A stretch of DNA of 64,000 bases from Gigaspora rosea (taxonomy: Eukaryota > Glomeromycota > Glomeromycetes > Diversisporales > Gigasporaceae). The stretch spans positions 137,989-201,988 of the forward strand of contig QKWP01000802.1 in NCBI GenBank assembly GCA_003550325.1, given 5' to 3'. The stretch's first letter is position 1. The number at the start of each line of letters is the position of its first letter. The position numbers and the translations under genes are program-made. Below, one piece after another: positions 1-11,415 of the stretch. The notes beneath the pieces were generated by a model. That model had not been told where the DNA came from, searched no databases, and worked only from the letters and a program-made list of their open reading frames with translations.

Positions 1-444
1 GCCATTGTTCCACATGCAGCAGCAGTAGAACGGCTTTTTTCCAGTTTGGGACTGACAAAAACTAAGTTACGAAATAAAATGTCTTCTACTTCGATGGGGA
101 TGCTTGGAATGCTCCACCACGATCTTCACCATAGATTGCCTGAATCATTGAAAAAAACGAATAAAGTAAAAAATAATGTTTCACTTACGGATGATATAAA
201 TGCTATGGATACTAGCATTGATCTTTTTTTCAAAGAACTTTCGAATGTGGAAGAGTTACAAATTAACATTGAAGCTGTTGATATCGGAATGGATGATGAT
301 GATAACTTGGAGATGAAAAAATTCTTCAACCTTGAAGCTTACGAACGAGAGCAAGAAATAACTAAAGAAAGTTCAACTATTCACCATCAAAGACCTAGTT
401 GTGCTGACGAGGATTGGTCTATTGATGACATCTTCAAAACCTAA
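1..444 (+). CDS. hAT-family transposase, C-terminal end (partial)
   Basis: Open from the first base of the window to a TAA at 442-444, so the gene begins upstream. The first residues read AIVPHAAAVERLFSSLG, followed by a KTKLRNKMS segment. This is the C-terminal dimerisation block of hAT transposases (the conserved stretch where a Ser/Ala-rich helix is followed by R-x-F/L-S and K-x-R-N-x-L). The following ~100 residues are an acidic, poorly conserved tail (DDDDNLE near the middle) ending in DWSIDDIFKT. The catalytic DDE part lies outside the window, so it cannot be said whether the element is active. No terminal inverted repeat is recognisable just downstream. The family assignment is good; intactness is unknown. 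Confidence 0.72.
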   Translation, partial: AIVPHAAAVERLFSSLGLTKTKLRNKMSSTSMGMLGMLHHDLHHRLPESLKKTNKVKNNVSLTDDINAMDTSIDLFFKELSNVEELQINIEAVDIGMDDDDNLEMKKFFNLEAYEREQEITKESSTIHHQRPSCADEDWSIDDIFKT

Positions 445-800
445 GTTTTTCGAAATACAGTACATTTATCATTTAAGTAAATGTTAGAAAAAATTATTTT
501 TCAAAATGTATATCATTTAAATAAATATATATATTAGGAAAAAAAACTTTTCCAAAAAGTGTCATTAATAAACACATCGTTTAAATAATTCTAAACCATT
601 TTAAAGTATAAAAATTTTCGAATACTTATTAATAAATGCCAAAGAGAAACTACGTTATTCTATAAGTCCAAGCTGATTATCCGTGACAGCACTTTGAAAG
701 ATCAATAGCATATTGATCTATTGTAAAATACGAACTTATTCGAATAAAATTTTTATAGATCATTTTGTGTAATACATAAAGCATGCTTTAGTGTGCCAAT

Positions 801-860
801 GGCATGCCAGGGTAGCATCGTGGCACGGATTTAGATAGATGGCATGCCGTATGGCATGCC
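801..860. repeat. Cluster of GGCATGCC palindromes
   Basis: The 8-bp palindrome ggcatgcc occurs at 801-808, 841-848 and 853-860, with further gtgcca/tggcac half-sites around it up to about 895. The local G+C is well above the surroundings. No coding potential is convincing: the open frame beginning at 844 is hydrophobic low-complexity sequence without family features. It is probably a fragment of a G+C-richer TIR element of the kind seen elsewhere in the window. Confidence 0.4.
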
Positions 861-1395
861 AAATTTTTTAGCCGTGCCAGGTACCCTACCTGCCACTTGG
901 GGTGACAATCTGGCCACTTCTCTAGGTCGCCACACTCTCTTTTTTCCTTATTTGTTTGTGCGGTGTAATTCTTTTTGCCTGTTGTGCTTATATTGTGTAA
1001 TGTTATTTCTGTTTATGTTTATGCTGTATAATAGTTTATACGTTAGATCGACGGGCTTAATTTTCTTCTAATTCCGTAAAAGGAAATTTTTGTTTTCATT
1101 TTTATAGTTACTTAGATACTGATCAGAACGGATCAAAACGGTTCAGACTGATATGATTCAGATACTGATACGATTCAGGAACTTAGAAGTTACTATCGGT
1201 ATGCGCAATGTCAAGTTGATGTTAATAGGAACTTTCTTGTCATTTTTTGAATGACTTGACCTTGATTTTACTTTGTTTTTTATGTATTTGACTTTTTGCG
1301 CTTTTTTGCTCTGGATTGTTTGCCGGTTTGATTAATTGATAATCAGTGATCGTCAAAGCTTGTAGCGAAAGACTTGAGGTAAGCATCTTGTACTT

Positions 1396-1502
1396 GTCAG
1401 TGATGTGTGCTTAATTGTTACATAATCGATGTTATGAAAATCACATTGGATATCAATATTTGCATAATTTATAATATGTGACAATTAAGCAAACGTCACT
1501 GC
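1396..1502. repeat. Imperfect inverted repeat, MITE-like
   Basis: A 27-nt arm at 1396-1422 containing tgcttaattgt matches the reverse complement of 1477-1502 containing acaattaagca, with few mismatches. Weaker complementarity continues outward for about 30 nt on both sides. No coding sequence lies inside. It could be the core of a small foldback element; no target duplication was found. Confidence 0.45.
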
Positions 1503-2969
1503 TAGGTGCGAGATTCCTGTCTATACAAAAGACTGTAGTGAAAGCTCATTAATTACTTCCATCTGAGTTACCCGTATTTGTATCATTAACCAATGGAATT
1601 TTTTTAATTAATTAATTTAATAAATAAAATCACTGGTAATTAATAAATCACTGGTAAAGATAAATTTTAAGGTGACGCTTTTTTTAGTTGGTTGGTTTGT
1701 TGTTGGAGAAAAAAAAGGCACGATTTGAATGCTACTTAACTTGTCATCTAACCTGGCATTCAACACTATTACTTGATTTTGTGGATATGCATATCTGTGA
1801 ATTCATGGGTAGTATTGATTGGCGGATGATTAACAGGTTGAGCGTAGAGATGGGAAAAATGTGCATTTTATAATAAATATATAAAATGCGCATGATACCA
1901 TATGATAAAAATTTTTTTAAATTTTATCTTTAGAGTAAATTTATTCATTGCCCCATGCGATGCACCTTATATGTCGCTCTCCCAATCAAATTTCAAGATC
2001 AAGTGTAACGTTACACGATCAAAAAATTCAAAACAAATGATCGTTTTGTCAAAAATTGTCTATAACTTAAAATTGAGTATATAAAACTACTCTTAGGATT
2101 CTAACAAAAAAAAATCCCTTGCAAAATTTTACTATAAAAACCCTCCTCTCGCCCATACACACAACCTATACCTTACACTAACCCTATCCAATGAAAAAAC
2201 GGGTTATTTTAATTGGTTTGATTTTACATTACACCTGATTTTATGATCTGCGGCAGGTGCGACAACATCGTACGTGCGATGTATAAATTATTTCTTATCT
2301 TTATTATTGATAATATATCTAAATAAAATACTACATATTGAAACTAAAATCATATTTTGCCTATATATATAAATTTTTACAAATTAGCTAATTGTAAACT
2401 TCGTCGTTGTTTATCTTATATAATTTGACACCTGACCTGTGGCTCTGCCACGGGAGCTTTGTATAAAACTTTAGAAATTTAATTAAAATCTGTAAATTTG
2501 CATTATATAATATTTATAAATATGTCGAGTTAGTTTGCATTGAATTGTACAAAAAATTCTGTTACTGAACTTACTGTTCTATTAACTACAGTATATGGTC
2601 AAGATTGAGTTAAGATTGAGTTAGTTTGCATTAAAATTATGTTATTTCAAAATTCTGCCACAGAATTCACTCTATTTCAGTATGGTTGAGCCAGTTTTTA
2701 TTGTGATTTTTATCATGAGTTTTTATAAAAATTCTATTACAAAATTTGTTCGCTATACCAATAATTCAATATATAGTGGGTTAGTTTGAATTAGTATAAG
2801 CTAACTATAAAAAGTTTATTACAAAGCTCATTACTCCAATAACAGATAGTATGCAGCTTAGTTTTATTGGTGAATACCAATTTTTAAAATAAGTGTTGCA
2901 AAGAGAAAACCTTATTATATTGCTATATTAGTTTTAGCACATTGATCACCTTTTAAACATAACCATGGT

Positions 2970-3925
2970 TGGTAGATCGACATAAAACTACGAGTCACTG
3001 AGAAATTAGTTGATTATCAGATAATCTAGGCAGCAAAAATTCCGCCAAAATTTTAGTAAATATTTGGTTGAATGTAACTTTGTTTGATATTCACTAATAT
3101 ATTCATTATTTTTTTATTAATATATTCACTATTTTTTTTATTAATATCGTCACTATTTTTTTTATTAATATATTCACTATTTTTTTATTAATATATTCAC
3201 TATTATTTTTTTATTAATATATTCACTATTTTTTTATAATACAGTATATTCACTATGCTTTTATTAAAATATTCACTATTTTTTTTATTAATATATTCAT
3301 TATTTTTTATTAATATATTCACTGTTTTTTTATTAATATATTCACTATTTTTTTTATTAATATATTCACTATTTTTTTATTAATCATATGTTTTTATCTA
3401 TAGTAGAGCATTTGTCGTGTTCTTGCACTTGTTCTTGCACTTGTACTTATTCTTGAACTTGAGACCATTATACAAAACGTTTTTCAAATTCGTGAACTTT
3501 TTTAGCCCAAAATAGTTTGTAAATATTAGGCAATCAATCAACAAAAATAAATTTGGAAAATTCACGTTCACGATATTGTGTCGTTTAAGGGCGTTAATAA
3601 GTGCATTAAAAAATGGTATAATAATTACTCGAATGATATAATAATTACTCGACCATGATAATAGTCATAATCATCTTACGTATTTCTGTTAGCTTTCCTA
3701 CATTTAAGTCACATTTTTCAGATACGACCAATCAAAAATATAAAAGCGAACAGACTCAGAATTGAAATATATAGATAGATTAGAATGTTAATTATACTTA
3801 TTTTATATTTAATTTTTCTATATAAAATTTTGATGGGATAAAATACGCATGATTCAGAAACATGCGCATTAATGCGCATCGCATGATTGAGGAATCATGC
3901 GCACGCATGAAACCCATCTCTATGT
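2970..3925 (+). repeat. Dispersed repeat, copy 1 (with internal minisatellite)
   Basis: This stretch matches 4440-5025 in the same orientation, from the acataaaacta segment through gttcttgcacttgttcttgc, the tcataatcatcttacg block and the palindromic end catgcgcattaatgcgcat to gaaacccatctct. Copy 1 is about 370 bp longer because a 23-24 bp minisatellite (3085-3390) occupies the position that in copy 2 is a short non-repetitive junction. The 3' end holds a perfect 18-bp palindrome at 3862-3879. Confidence 0.75.
3085..3390 (+). repeat. Minisatellite, ~23-24 bp unit, ~13 copies
   Basis: Tandem units of the type ttattaatatattcactatt with a variable T run, about 13 copies, slightly degenerate. It lies inside dispersed-repeat copy 1 and is missing from copy 2 at 4440-5025. 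Confidence 0.85.
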
Positions 3926-4359
3926 CAGGCTAATCCAGAATATTCAAAGTTTGCACTCTTTTATTGGCCATTTCTTCTTAAAGAGTTTGTATTACTCACT
4001 AAAAGTGCATGCCCTAACTTATTTAAGTGAATGCCACAAAAATACCCTAAGTTAAATATTCTTCAAACTCTCCTATTAATAATATTTCTGTCACGTAATA
4101 TGAGCACTACCAAGGATAAACCTGTTATCAAGCTTCGAATTATATTTCATGTCCAGTTTGATCTCTAAGTATCATCTATAGAAAATCTATTATTGAAAAT
4201 TCAATTATTTTTGTAACAAACTTGGCAAAATATAATTAAAATCCCAATAATCGATTTTCTCTAGATGATATTTTAGGAACAAACTGAACATAACATGTGA
4301 TTGTAAGCCTGATAACAAAATTTTCTTTAGCAACAACAATATGTTAAATACTTACTCAA

Positions 4360-4398
4360 GCGGGCGACGAAGTCGCCCGCCATACTTGCAATTGCTAG
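4360..4398 (+). mobile_element. Putative Helitron-like 3' terminus (hairpin + CTAG)
   Basis: A perfect G+C-rich hairpin at 4360-4380 (arms gcgggcgac / gtcgcccgc, loop gaa) is followed 14 nt later by CTAG and then T. A hairpin shortly before a CTRR terminus is the hallmark of a Helitron 3' end. A related sequence in the opposite orientation lies at 8125-8156 and shares the hairpin core and the AATTGCA/CTAG segment, which argues for a mobile family. No Rep/helicase gene is present. The bacterial-terminator look is coincidental in this eukaryotic context. Confidence 0.35.
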
Positions 4399-4439
4399 TT
4401 TTAGTTAAAAAAACGGTTAATCAATTTTGGTGTGTACAT

Positions 4440-5025
4440 AGATGCACCCGACATAAAACTACAGAAAATTAGTTGATTATCAGTCATCTGGGCGGCAAAA
4501 AATCCCGACAAAAATTCTAGAAATCAATCATCTATATTTGTTTTATCTATAGCGGACATTTGTCGTGTTCTTGCACTTGTTCTTGCACTCGCACTTATTC
4601 TTGAACTTGAGACCATTATACAAAACATTTTCAAATTCGTGAACTTTTTTAGCCCAAAATAGATTATAAATATTAGGCAATAAAACAATAAAAGTAAATT
4701 TGGAAACTTCACATTTCACGATTTTGTGTTGTTTAAAAAATGATATAATAATTACTCGAATGCTATAATAATTACTCGGCTATGATAATAGTCATAATCA
4801 TCTTACGTATTTCTGTTAGTTTTCCTACATTTAGGTCACATTTTTCGGATACGATCAATCAAAAATGTTAAAGCAAACAGACTCAAAATTGATATAGATT
4901 AGAATATTAATTATACTTTTTTATATTTAATTTTTCTATATAAAATTTTGATGGGATAAAATGCGCATGATTCGGAAACATGCGCATTAATGCGCATTCA
5001 CGCGCACGCATGAAACCCATCTCTA
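4440..5025 (+). repeat. Dispersed repeat, copy 2 (compact form)
   Basis: Direct homologue of 2970-3925 without the minisatellite. It shares the same 5' segment (ataaaactac...), the ttgcacttgttcttgcac block and the same 18-bp palindrome, here at 4980-4997. Divergence between copies is moderate, so this is an old duplication or two copies of one element. No coding frame is conserved between them. Confidence 0.75.
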
Positions 5026-6836
5026 AATATAACACAGCGCAGTTCCGTGTCTTGTATTATGCGACAAGCAATTTATGACCATGATTCACTGGAAGTCTTT
5101 AGGGATGTTATCCAATCTAACTCGAACTATAGATTGCAGTCAGTCATGGTACCAGTTTAAATTGAAATTTTGGTCTACTTTAAAATCGAACCAGTGTTTG
5201 AAATTAGCATTCTCAGAGTTCTTATGAAAACACTATTATGAATTTATGAACAGTATAGATTTTTACTGTTCACTATTAAAAAATTTTTGAGAATTGTTAA
5301 TAATAATATCGTTCTCATAAGCATATAATGAGTAGCTATATAATGTTATATAAAACCCGAAACTACATGATTGAGATTTTAATACACTCATAGTCCTATT
5401 ATAATGTTCTTATAAGAACGTTATTTGGGTCCGAAATTTCAAACACTGGTCTGGACCGGCTTGTACTAACAAAATCTTAAGACTTAAGACCACAAACCAG
5501 ACTGAACTGTTAACGTCCTTATAGGGAGCTATTGGCTGAGTTTAATTTGAATATTTTATTTATTTATTTTTTTTTCTCTGTAACTGCTATTATCAAACAA
5601 TCACAATACAAAAAAATTAAAATGTTTATATAGAAGCTTATGCAATAACAACAATACACTCTAAAATGTGTATCGTATAAAACAATATACTCTAAACAGG
5701 TCATTAATTTGCACATAAATTAAAATAAACGCTGAACGAAAATATTTACGCAACAAGTATAATACACACAACTAAAGCATGACATTTAAACGGATTATAA
5801 TGAATCCAACTTAATTGTTATTGCGCTTTTGTCATATGCATTCATACTCTTGCTTGCCATATGTATTTGTCCAAAATGAATCAGACAAAACATCATTTCA
5901 CTCGTAATATAACCATACACTTTGTGAAATTTTCGTTCTTGGTATTGGTTTGTTTTTACGTTTTTGACAGCATCAGAAGGTCTTTACCTTTTTAAAATTA
6001 TCATATAGCAGTGAGTCTGTTTTCGTTTTCGCTAATTTAGATCATAAATAAATAGTCTTTACTCTCAAAATCTTATTGAATGAAGTTAGTAATTGTTAGG
6101 TCATTATGATGTCTTGTTTTCTTAAAATCTTTATTGAACCAGTCGTATATAATTAAATCCTTGTCTCTTAAATTAGTATTATTAGATACTAATTAGATTT
6201 TTCGTTTTAAAATTCTTAAAAAAATCTCACTTTTTTGAGTTTTGCTTTAAATTCTTATTGTATTGAGTCGAATATTAATAGATCTTTGCTTATTTTAAAT
6301 TTTTGTAAGACTAAGTTATATATTATTAAAATCTTCATTTTTTTTATAATCCTTAAAATAAAATCACACACCAATATTACTTTAATTCTCATTATACAGT
6401 TCATATGTTATGAAGAATTCACTTCTTATTATATTTTGATAGATAGAATCCATACGTTATATTGTTTTCATTTTAAAGTTTTTTTATAGAATTTACGCTT
6501 TCTTTTTTAAATTTTTTGGGCAGAGTCTTATGTAACCTAGGTTTTTGATTGATTAGGTTAAGTTCTTCACCTTCTTTAAAATTTTTATTGGGAGAGATCT
6601 TGATATTAATACCGGTAGGCCGTTACTTGAAGGAAGAATTAATAATTTTAAATCACAGATCGATTATATTTTATATACACTTTTATATATTGCGTAAGTT
6701 ATTTTCTTAACAATAATATTAAATTTGAATTTTATTGATGTGAATTGTATCTCATACAGAACTATAAAATATTTAATATGAATTAATTGACTCCAAATTA
6801 AAAAGTAATAAGAATAAATTAGCAATATTAGATCTA
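5026..6836. other. Non-coding A+T-rich stretch with degenerate tandem structure
   Basis: No gene is supported. From about 5970 to 6610 loose repetitions of a theme like gtctt...cttaaaattcttattg occur roughly every 60 nt, suggesting an old tandem array that has decayed. The open frame at 6235-6489 is A+T-driven and lacks recognisable features. Confidence 0.4.
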
Positions 6837-7874
6837 TTATCCAATTGTAACTACTTCAACTATAATGATTTCCTTATTAACTATATCGCTTTTAACGTTT
6901 TTAGCAGTTACTGGTTCAATCTGTTGTTGTCCTGATTTTTCTTTTTGTTCTTTTAACCATGCTAAAAATAAACCTTTTCTATATTGATATTGATAAATGA
7001 CCCATAACTTTGAAATTCTATAACCTCTTTTACATAAAACTACTAAGACAATCAGTAATGTGGTAGCTAAATAAATAAAATACATTGTAAACCACACAAA
7101 TATAAGTAGCCATGATAATATAATACGACGTTGGTGATGAGCACACCACTGATCCTGCCATGAACCTAAAGAGTCAATTTGGTCACATTGAATTATTCGG
7201 TAATCAGGACCAATAATTTGATCTTTTAAATATGGATAAGCAATTAGTATACTAAAGCTAGCACCCAGTCTATAATAAAGACATGTTAGCTTATTGTGCA
7301 ATAATATTATTTAAAAATTTTATGCAATGAAAATTATTTGTAATTACATATTAAGTACAAATCCACATCCTACCAAAAAACAATAATCTCCACTGTCAAG
7401 ATCTTTAAAACTTGCAAAAAAAACTAATAAATATATTATCATACAAAACAAAATACAATTTCCTGTAGCCAAAAAACCATGTGAATCCATATCCCTATAA
7501 AATATTTAGTACACACATTATTGTTTGAGTTAATAAGTTTAGCTAAAAACAAAAATAAAAAAAAAAAAAGACAAAAGAAAAAAGTTATTACTGATTATAT
7601 CCGTATTTTCCATACAGCTTTGTCATATTTTCATTTTGATTTCTTGATAATATATCGTCCGCGGATGAATCTGCATATTATAATCCAAAATTAAATTCAA
7701 TTAAATTAATTATAAAAAGAAAGATAACATACCATCAATCACAAAAAAAAATAAAGTAATGGTAACAAGTATGTCATTAATAATTAGCATTAGTCTCCAT
7801 GGAGTTGGTACTTTTTCTAATGTTCGATGAAATTCTTCACAAAATGATATTTGTCTTGATTGACGTGGAATCAT
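6837..7874 (-). CDS. Spliced four-exon gene for a multi-pass membrane protein (unrecognised family)
   Basis: Model: exons 7874-7733, 7670-7592, 7494-7348 and 7269-6837, giving 801 nt and 266 residues. Introns of 62, 97 and 78 nt start GTATGT, GTAATA and GTAATT and end AG; all phases agree, which is strong support for this start (MIPRQSRQ). The protein has TM1 at about residues 28-46 (exon 1), a short polar exon 2 (DSSADD), TM2 at about 86-103, a hydrophobic stretch at about 112-137, a cysteine- and tryptophan-containing loop (QDQWCAHHQRR) and a long hydrophobic block at 172-201. It ends in a Lys/Gln-rich tail that is probably cytosolic. It therefore has at least four membrane segments. I do not recognise the family; a small tetraspan-like or receptor-like membrane protein is possible. 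The last exon alone is the only long open frame, so single-frame gene finding would miss the 5' half. Confidence 0.68.
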
Positions 7875-8124
7875 CTTAAAATTTTTAAGGCTGGAATTAT
7901 GATTCTCTAAATTATAATATTTTAAATCCTAATCAGCAGATAAATTGATGAAATTAAAATCATGATCAATATATAATTAAGGATTTTGTGTGTCATGTGG
8001 AATAGCGAATGCGGGTGAACATGTTCCAATCTTAGAAATTACCATCGAATAAAGTAAAAAACCGAATAAAGTAAAAAAACAATGATTTTGACCAGCCAAT
8101 CAAATTGCAATTTTTATTTATAAA

Positions 8125-8156
8125 CTAGAAATTGCACATGCGGGCGGCTTCGCCGC
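8125..8156 (-). mobile_element. Second Helitron-like 3' end, reverse orientation
   Basis: The hairpin gcggc-ttc-gccgc at 8144-8156, read with the flanking aattgca and ctag (8125-8128), matches the reverse complement of the 4360-4398 terminus. The two may bracket a decayed element or be independent insertions; no replication initiator gene lies between them. Confidence 0.3.
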
Positions 8157-8836
8157 GAATTTGCAGCTAACTAATAATAATTAGACATAGCAGATGGTAT
8201 CATGAAATACTTTATTAAAATTTTTTAAATATTTTAAATTTACTCTTTTATTTATGAAAATAGAATAATTTGGCACTTTGTGCAAGATAGTTAAAAAAAA
8301 TATATGTAGAAAAGTATATAACAACCTTTATACGACTCTTCGCTTGGCTATGACTCTGTTCTTTTTTTTTTTACATTATTAACGTTGTTGACAAATTAGG
8401 TTATTACTTTCAGCCTCGCTACGCTTAGATATTTCAAAATTCAATTTAATATTAAATTACAATGTGCCATTTTTTTTTATATCTTAGTCTCGGCCTCGCT
8501 TCGCTCGGCCTCGTCTTATAAGAATGAGGATCATTTCCATTTTGGGCGGTGGTACATGGATGTATCCGGTGAATCAGTGCCGTGAAATGTACCCCCGGAA
8601 ACACGTATTGGACACACATTTTGTTCGGAAATCACGGACCGAGGATCTTTCTGCAACCACTAATTCACTTGACACCATATAGTGTATTTCATAGGTGTTT
8701 TTTTTTTTGTTATTTTATGATCGAGTGATAAATTATACCTGATATTTAAACACCTTTTTTTTATTTCCACACCTACCCCTGCAATAAAATAATCTCACAT
8801 CTCAACGACACATTGGGGTGTTCCGTTAAACTCATA

Positions 8837-9074
8837 CAGTAGGGTCACCAAAATTCCTGGTCGGAATATGTCGGAGTGCGTCGGAATCATGGTCGGCTGG
8901 GTCGGAATTAATCAATTTTGTCCCAAGATCATAAAAAATTTTACTAATGAAATAATATCACTCATTAAGTAAAAAATGCCCAGCTGATAATTTTGCTATG
9001 AACCTGCTAACAAATAGGGCTAAACGCCGACCAAGATGCGGCGCATCCGACTCGAAATTTTGGTGACCCTCCTG
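8837..9074. mobile_element. Tc1/mariner-type MITE, copy 1 (TA target duplication)
   Basis: 238 bp. The termini are CAGtAGGGTCACCAAAATT and the complementary AATTTTGGTGACCCTcCTG, flanked by TA on both sides (8835-8836 and 9075-9076). Internally it contains ggtcgga repeats. A second copy, interrupted by an LTR element, lies at 48575-51816. Start CAG...CTG with TA duplication is typical of Tc1/mariner derivatives; there is no coding capacity. Confidence 0.75.
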
Positions 9075-9651
9075 TAAAATTCGTTCCGGTACACTAAGTA
9101 CAACAAAACTATATGTGGTGTTATATAAAAAAATCAATTATCATCAATTTTCTGTGTAACAATAGCGAGTATAATGCACTTTGTATGATACGCAAATATC
9201 CATGCTTCTCCAGGCTTAATTAGATGTACAGCTTTAACGTCACAAAATCACAAAGTGAAATTCCAAGAAGATTAATAATAAGTGTCTATGAACTGAACTA
9301 CTGACGAAATTTGCATTTTGACCAATTAAGATTATCAATTTATTTAAAAACTTTTCTGACCACTCAAATAAAACTATAATTAAAATTTTTTTAGAAAAAA
9401 TAAATACTACCATATGTAATGTAAATTCGTAGTCATAAAGAGCGTTAATCGATTTGTATTGAAGTTTTGAGGAAAAAAAACGAATACAACCTATGCAACT
9501 AAAAAATATGACCCATCTTCATATATAAAATAGTTCGATTAGTTAATCCGAAAAAATCATTTAAAATCCGTCTTATTAGAATTTTTATATGATACCACAT
9601 ATAGTTTTGATTATCATAGTGTATCGAACACCCCAACTGAACACCCCAATG

Positions 9652-10018
9652 CAGTGTTGTACACGGACATTGTCCCACCAATTTTACAGGGACACGGACA
9701 GTCCGGAACGGGACGCCCGGGACATGTCCGCAATAATGTCCCAACACGATATTGTACACGGACAATGTCCCGCTAATTTTTAATTTTGTCCCTACTATGT
9801 CCGGGACATGTCCGCTGGGTAAAACCAATCAAATTGTGGAATGATACAGGCCCTTGGTTTTGGTTATATGTATATAATTTACGAGGATACAAAGCATTTT
9901 ATTGGTTGGTGATCACGTGTTAATTCGCCGAATGTCTGGGACAAAAAGCGGACATGTCCCGGACGTCCCGTCCCGGACTGTCCGCTGTCCGTGTCCGTGT
10001 CCCATGACAACACTGCCC
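9652..10018. mobile_element. hAT-type MITE rich in GGACA/TGTCC motifs, 8-bp target duplication
   Basis: The termini cagtgttgt / acaacactg begin and end a ~365-bp element whose arms carry matching blocks (gggacatgtcc, cggacagtccgg) in inverted order. It sits inside the right terminal repeat of the 8744-10107 element: the sequence ccccaatg occurs just before it and again just after it (with a few extra bases at the right junction), and joining the two restores the outer repeat. CAGTGTTG ends and 8-bp duplications are hAT features. The G+C peak is striking against the background. Confidence 0.65.
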
Positions 10019-10107
10019 CGCCCCAATGTGTCGTTGAGACGTGAGTTTATTTTATTGCTGGGTAGGGTGTGGAAATAAAAAAAAGAGGGTGTGGAAACCT
10101 AAAAAAT

Positions 10108-11415
10108 AATTGCAATAACGAAAATTAAAAAAAAATGATACTGCCAATGATGGCACCAATAATTATACTATTGTTTTTAGAATTTGGACTTGTATTGCTT
10201 GGATTACTTGAAATTGTAGTAGTTGCAGTATTTAATGTAAATTCAGTGGCCCATTTATAGAAATCTTTCCGGCTTACATCTAACATAAATATAAAGTTTA
10301 GCAAGTTTAATAATTTATGGATAACTGCATGTAACCGTAAAAGATAAAACTTATACCAAAAGCAACAAACATATAATATTCACCAATCTTGAGTATCTTC
10401 ATAAAAAGTTAGATTCCTAATTTGGTTTAAAATTTTTCCAATTGACCATTGGAACTTTGGTATCCAAGATCCAGTTCTATTAACCGCCGAAAATTATAAT
10501 ACATAAATGATGAATCAAAAAACTTTTGCACTTAAACATTTATTGAGAAACTTTAAAACATTTATTGAGATTGTTAAATTACGTACTTAATACTGTTGAA
10601 AAACATTCGCGAGCAGAAAGAGCTGGGCCCGATATACCTAATACCAGATTTAGATTATTAGTTCTAAGATAAAATGGAAATAGTTTTCTTCTTACTTGAC
10701 ATATTTGTCCACGTATCAGATTTTGTATTATATAATGGTAACTGCAAAGAACTAATAAATAAAACAAAAATGTTCAATTTTATTAAAAGACAAACAACAC
10801 TTACATTATTCATTGGCACTATATATATTTGAATTAGTTCCACAATATCTAAAATATTTTCATCAGGCAAAGTAATTGCACAATAACCTATCCGAGATGG
10901 AGGTGCATTTGCTTAAACTCCATGTTAATTTTAATTAATGTATTAAACATCCAAAGATCATTAATAATAGAAAAAACCATGCCACTAATCAATTCCTTGT
11001 TAAAATTAGCGCATGAAATTTAATCTCTATTCACGTGCACATTTTCAACAGATGCGATATTAATCCATTGTTGTTTACTTGTATTATCAAACTGATTAAC
11101 GAATGAGGCTAGGTGACTGACTAGTAGGTGTATAACCACCAAAAATAAAAATCATATAGTTATCTTTTCCACGCTGTAGCTTCAGTTTCAAAGGATCATC
11201 AGTATAAACAAGGCCAATCCACGGCATTAAAATATTGTCTGTTGTTGTAAATAGCTTCGAAGCATCTAAATAAAAAGAATAGATTCGTAATATTACTAGA
11301 ACTATTAAAATAGAGTTTATTATCAATAAGGACTGATGAGTGAAAACATCTTCCATTTGAAAGCAGCAAAAGTAAATATAAAATTTAATAGAAATGTGAA
11401 ATATAAAATAAAAAT
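10108..11415 (-). pseudogene. Kelch/membrane protein pseudogene (relic 1 of the local family)
   Basis: It is collinear with the intact gene at 13739-15259 across all five exons: the membrane-stalk region near 10120-10270, the WSIGKILN-type kelch exon near 10380-10500, the small exons near 10600 and 10700, and the long first exon from 10800 to 11415. Frames are broken repeatedly, the start region is mutated (no ATG at the equivalent place) and much of the first exon is missing. The last residues of the membrane anchor are cut off at the edge of the TIR element at 8744-10107. Not expected to be functional. Confidence 0.7.

Larger units (their letters stand above)
8744..10107. mobile_element. 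TIR element with ~90-bp terminal inverted repeats, hosting two nested MITEs
   Basis: The left terminus (about 8744-8834, with tttatttccacacc and caacgacacattggggtgtt) matches the reverse complement of the right terminus, which is split into about 9625-9651 and 10019-10107 by a later insertion. A Tc1-type MITE adjoins the left terminus (8837-9074). No transposase frame is present. The right boundary falls exactly where homology to the kelch membrane-anchor exon starts (about 10108), so this element truncated or inserted into that gene. Confidence 0.6.

Noticed and set aside
844-1071. 75-codon open frame on the plus strand
   Set aside because: Begins in a palindromic repeat and becomes hydrophobic Leu/Phe/Tyr low-complexity sequence; no domain, intron or context support.
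4360-4380. Hairpin resembling a bacterial rho-independent terminator
   Set aside because: Eukaryotic context, no T tract directly after it and no gene upstream; better explained as a transposon end.
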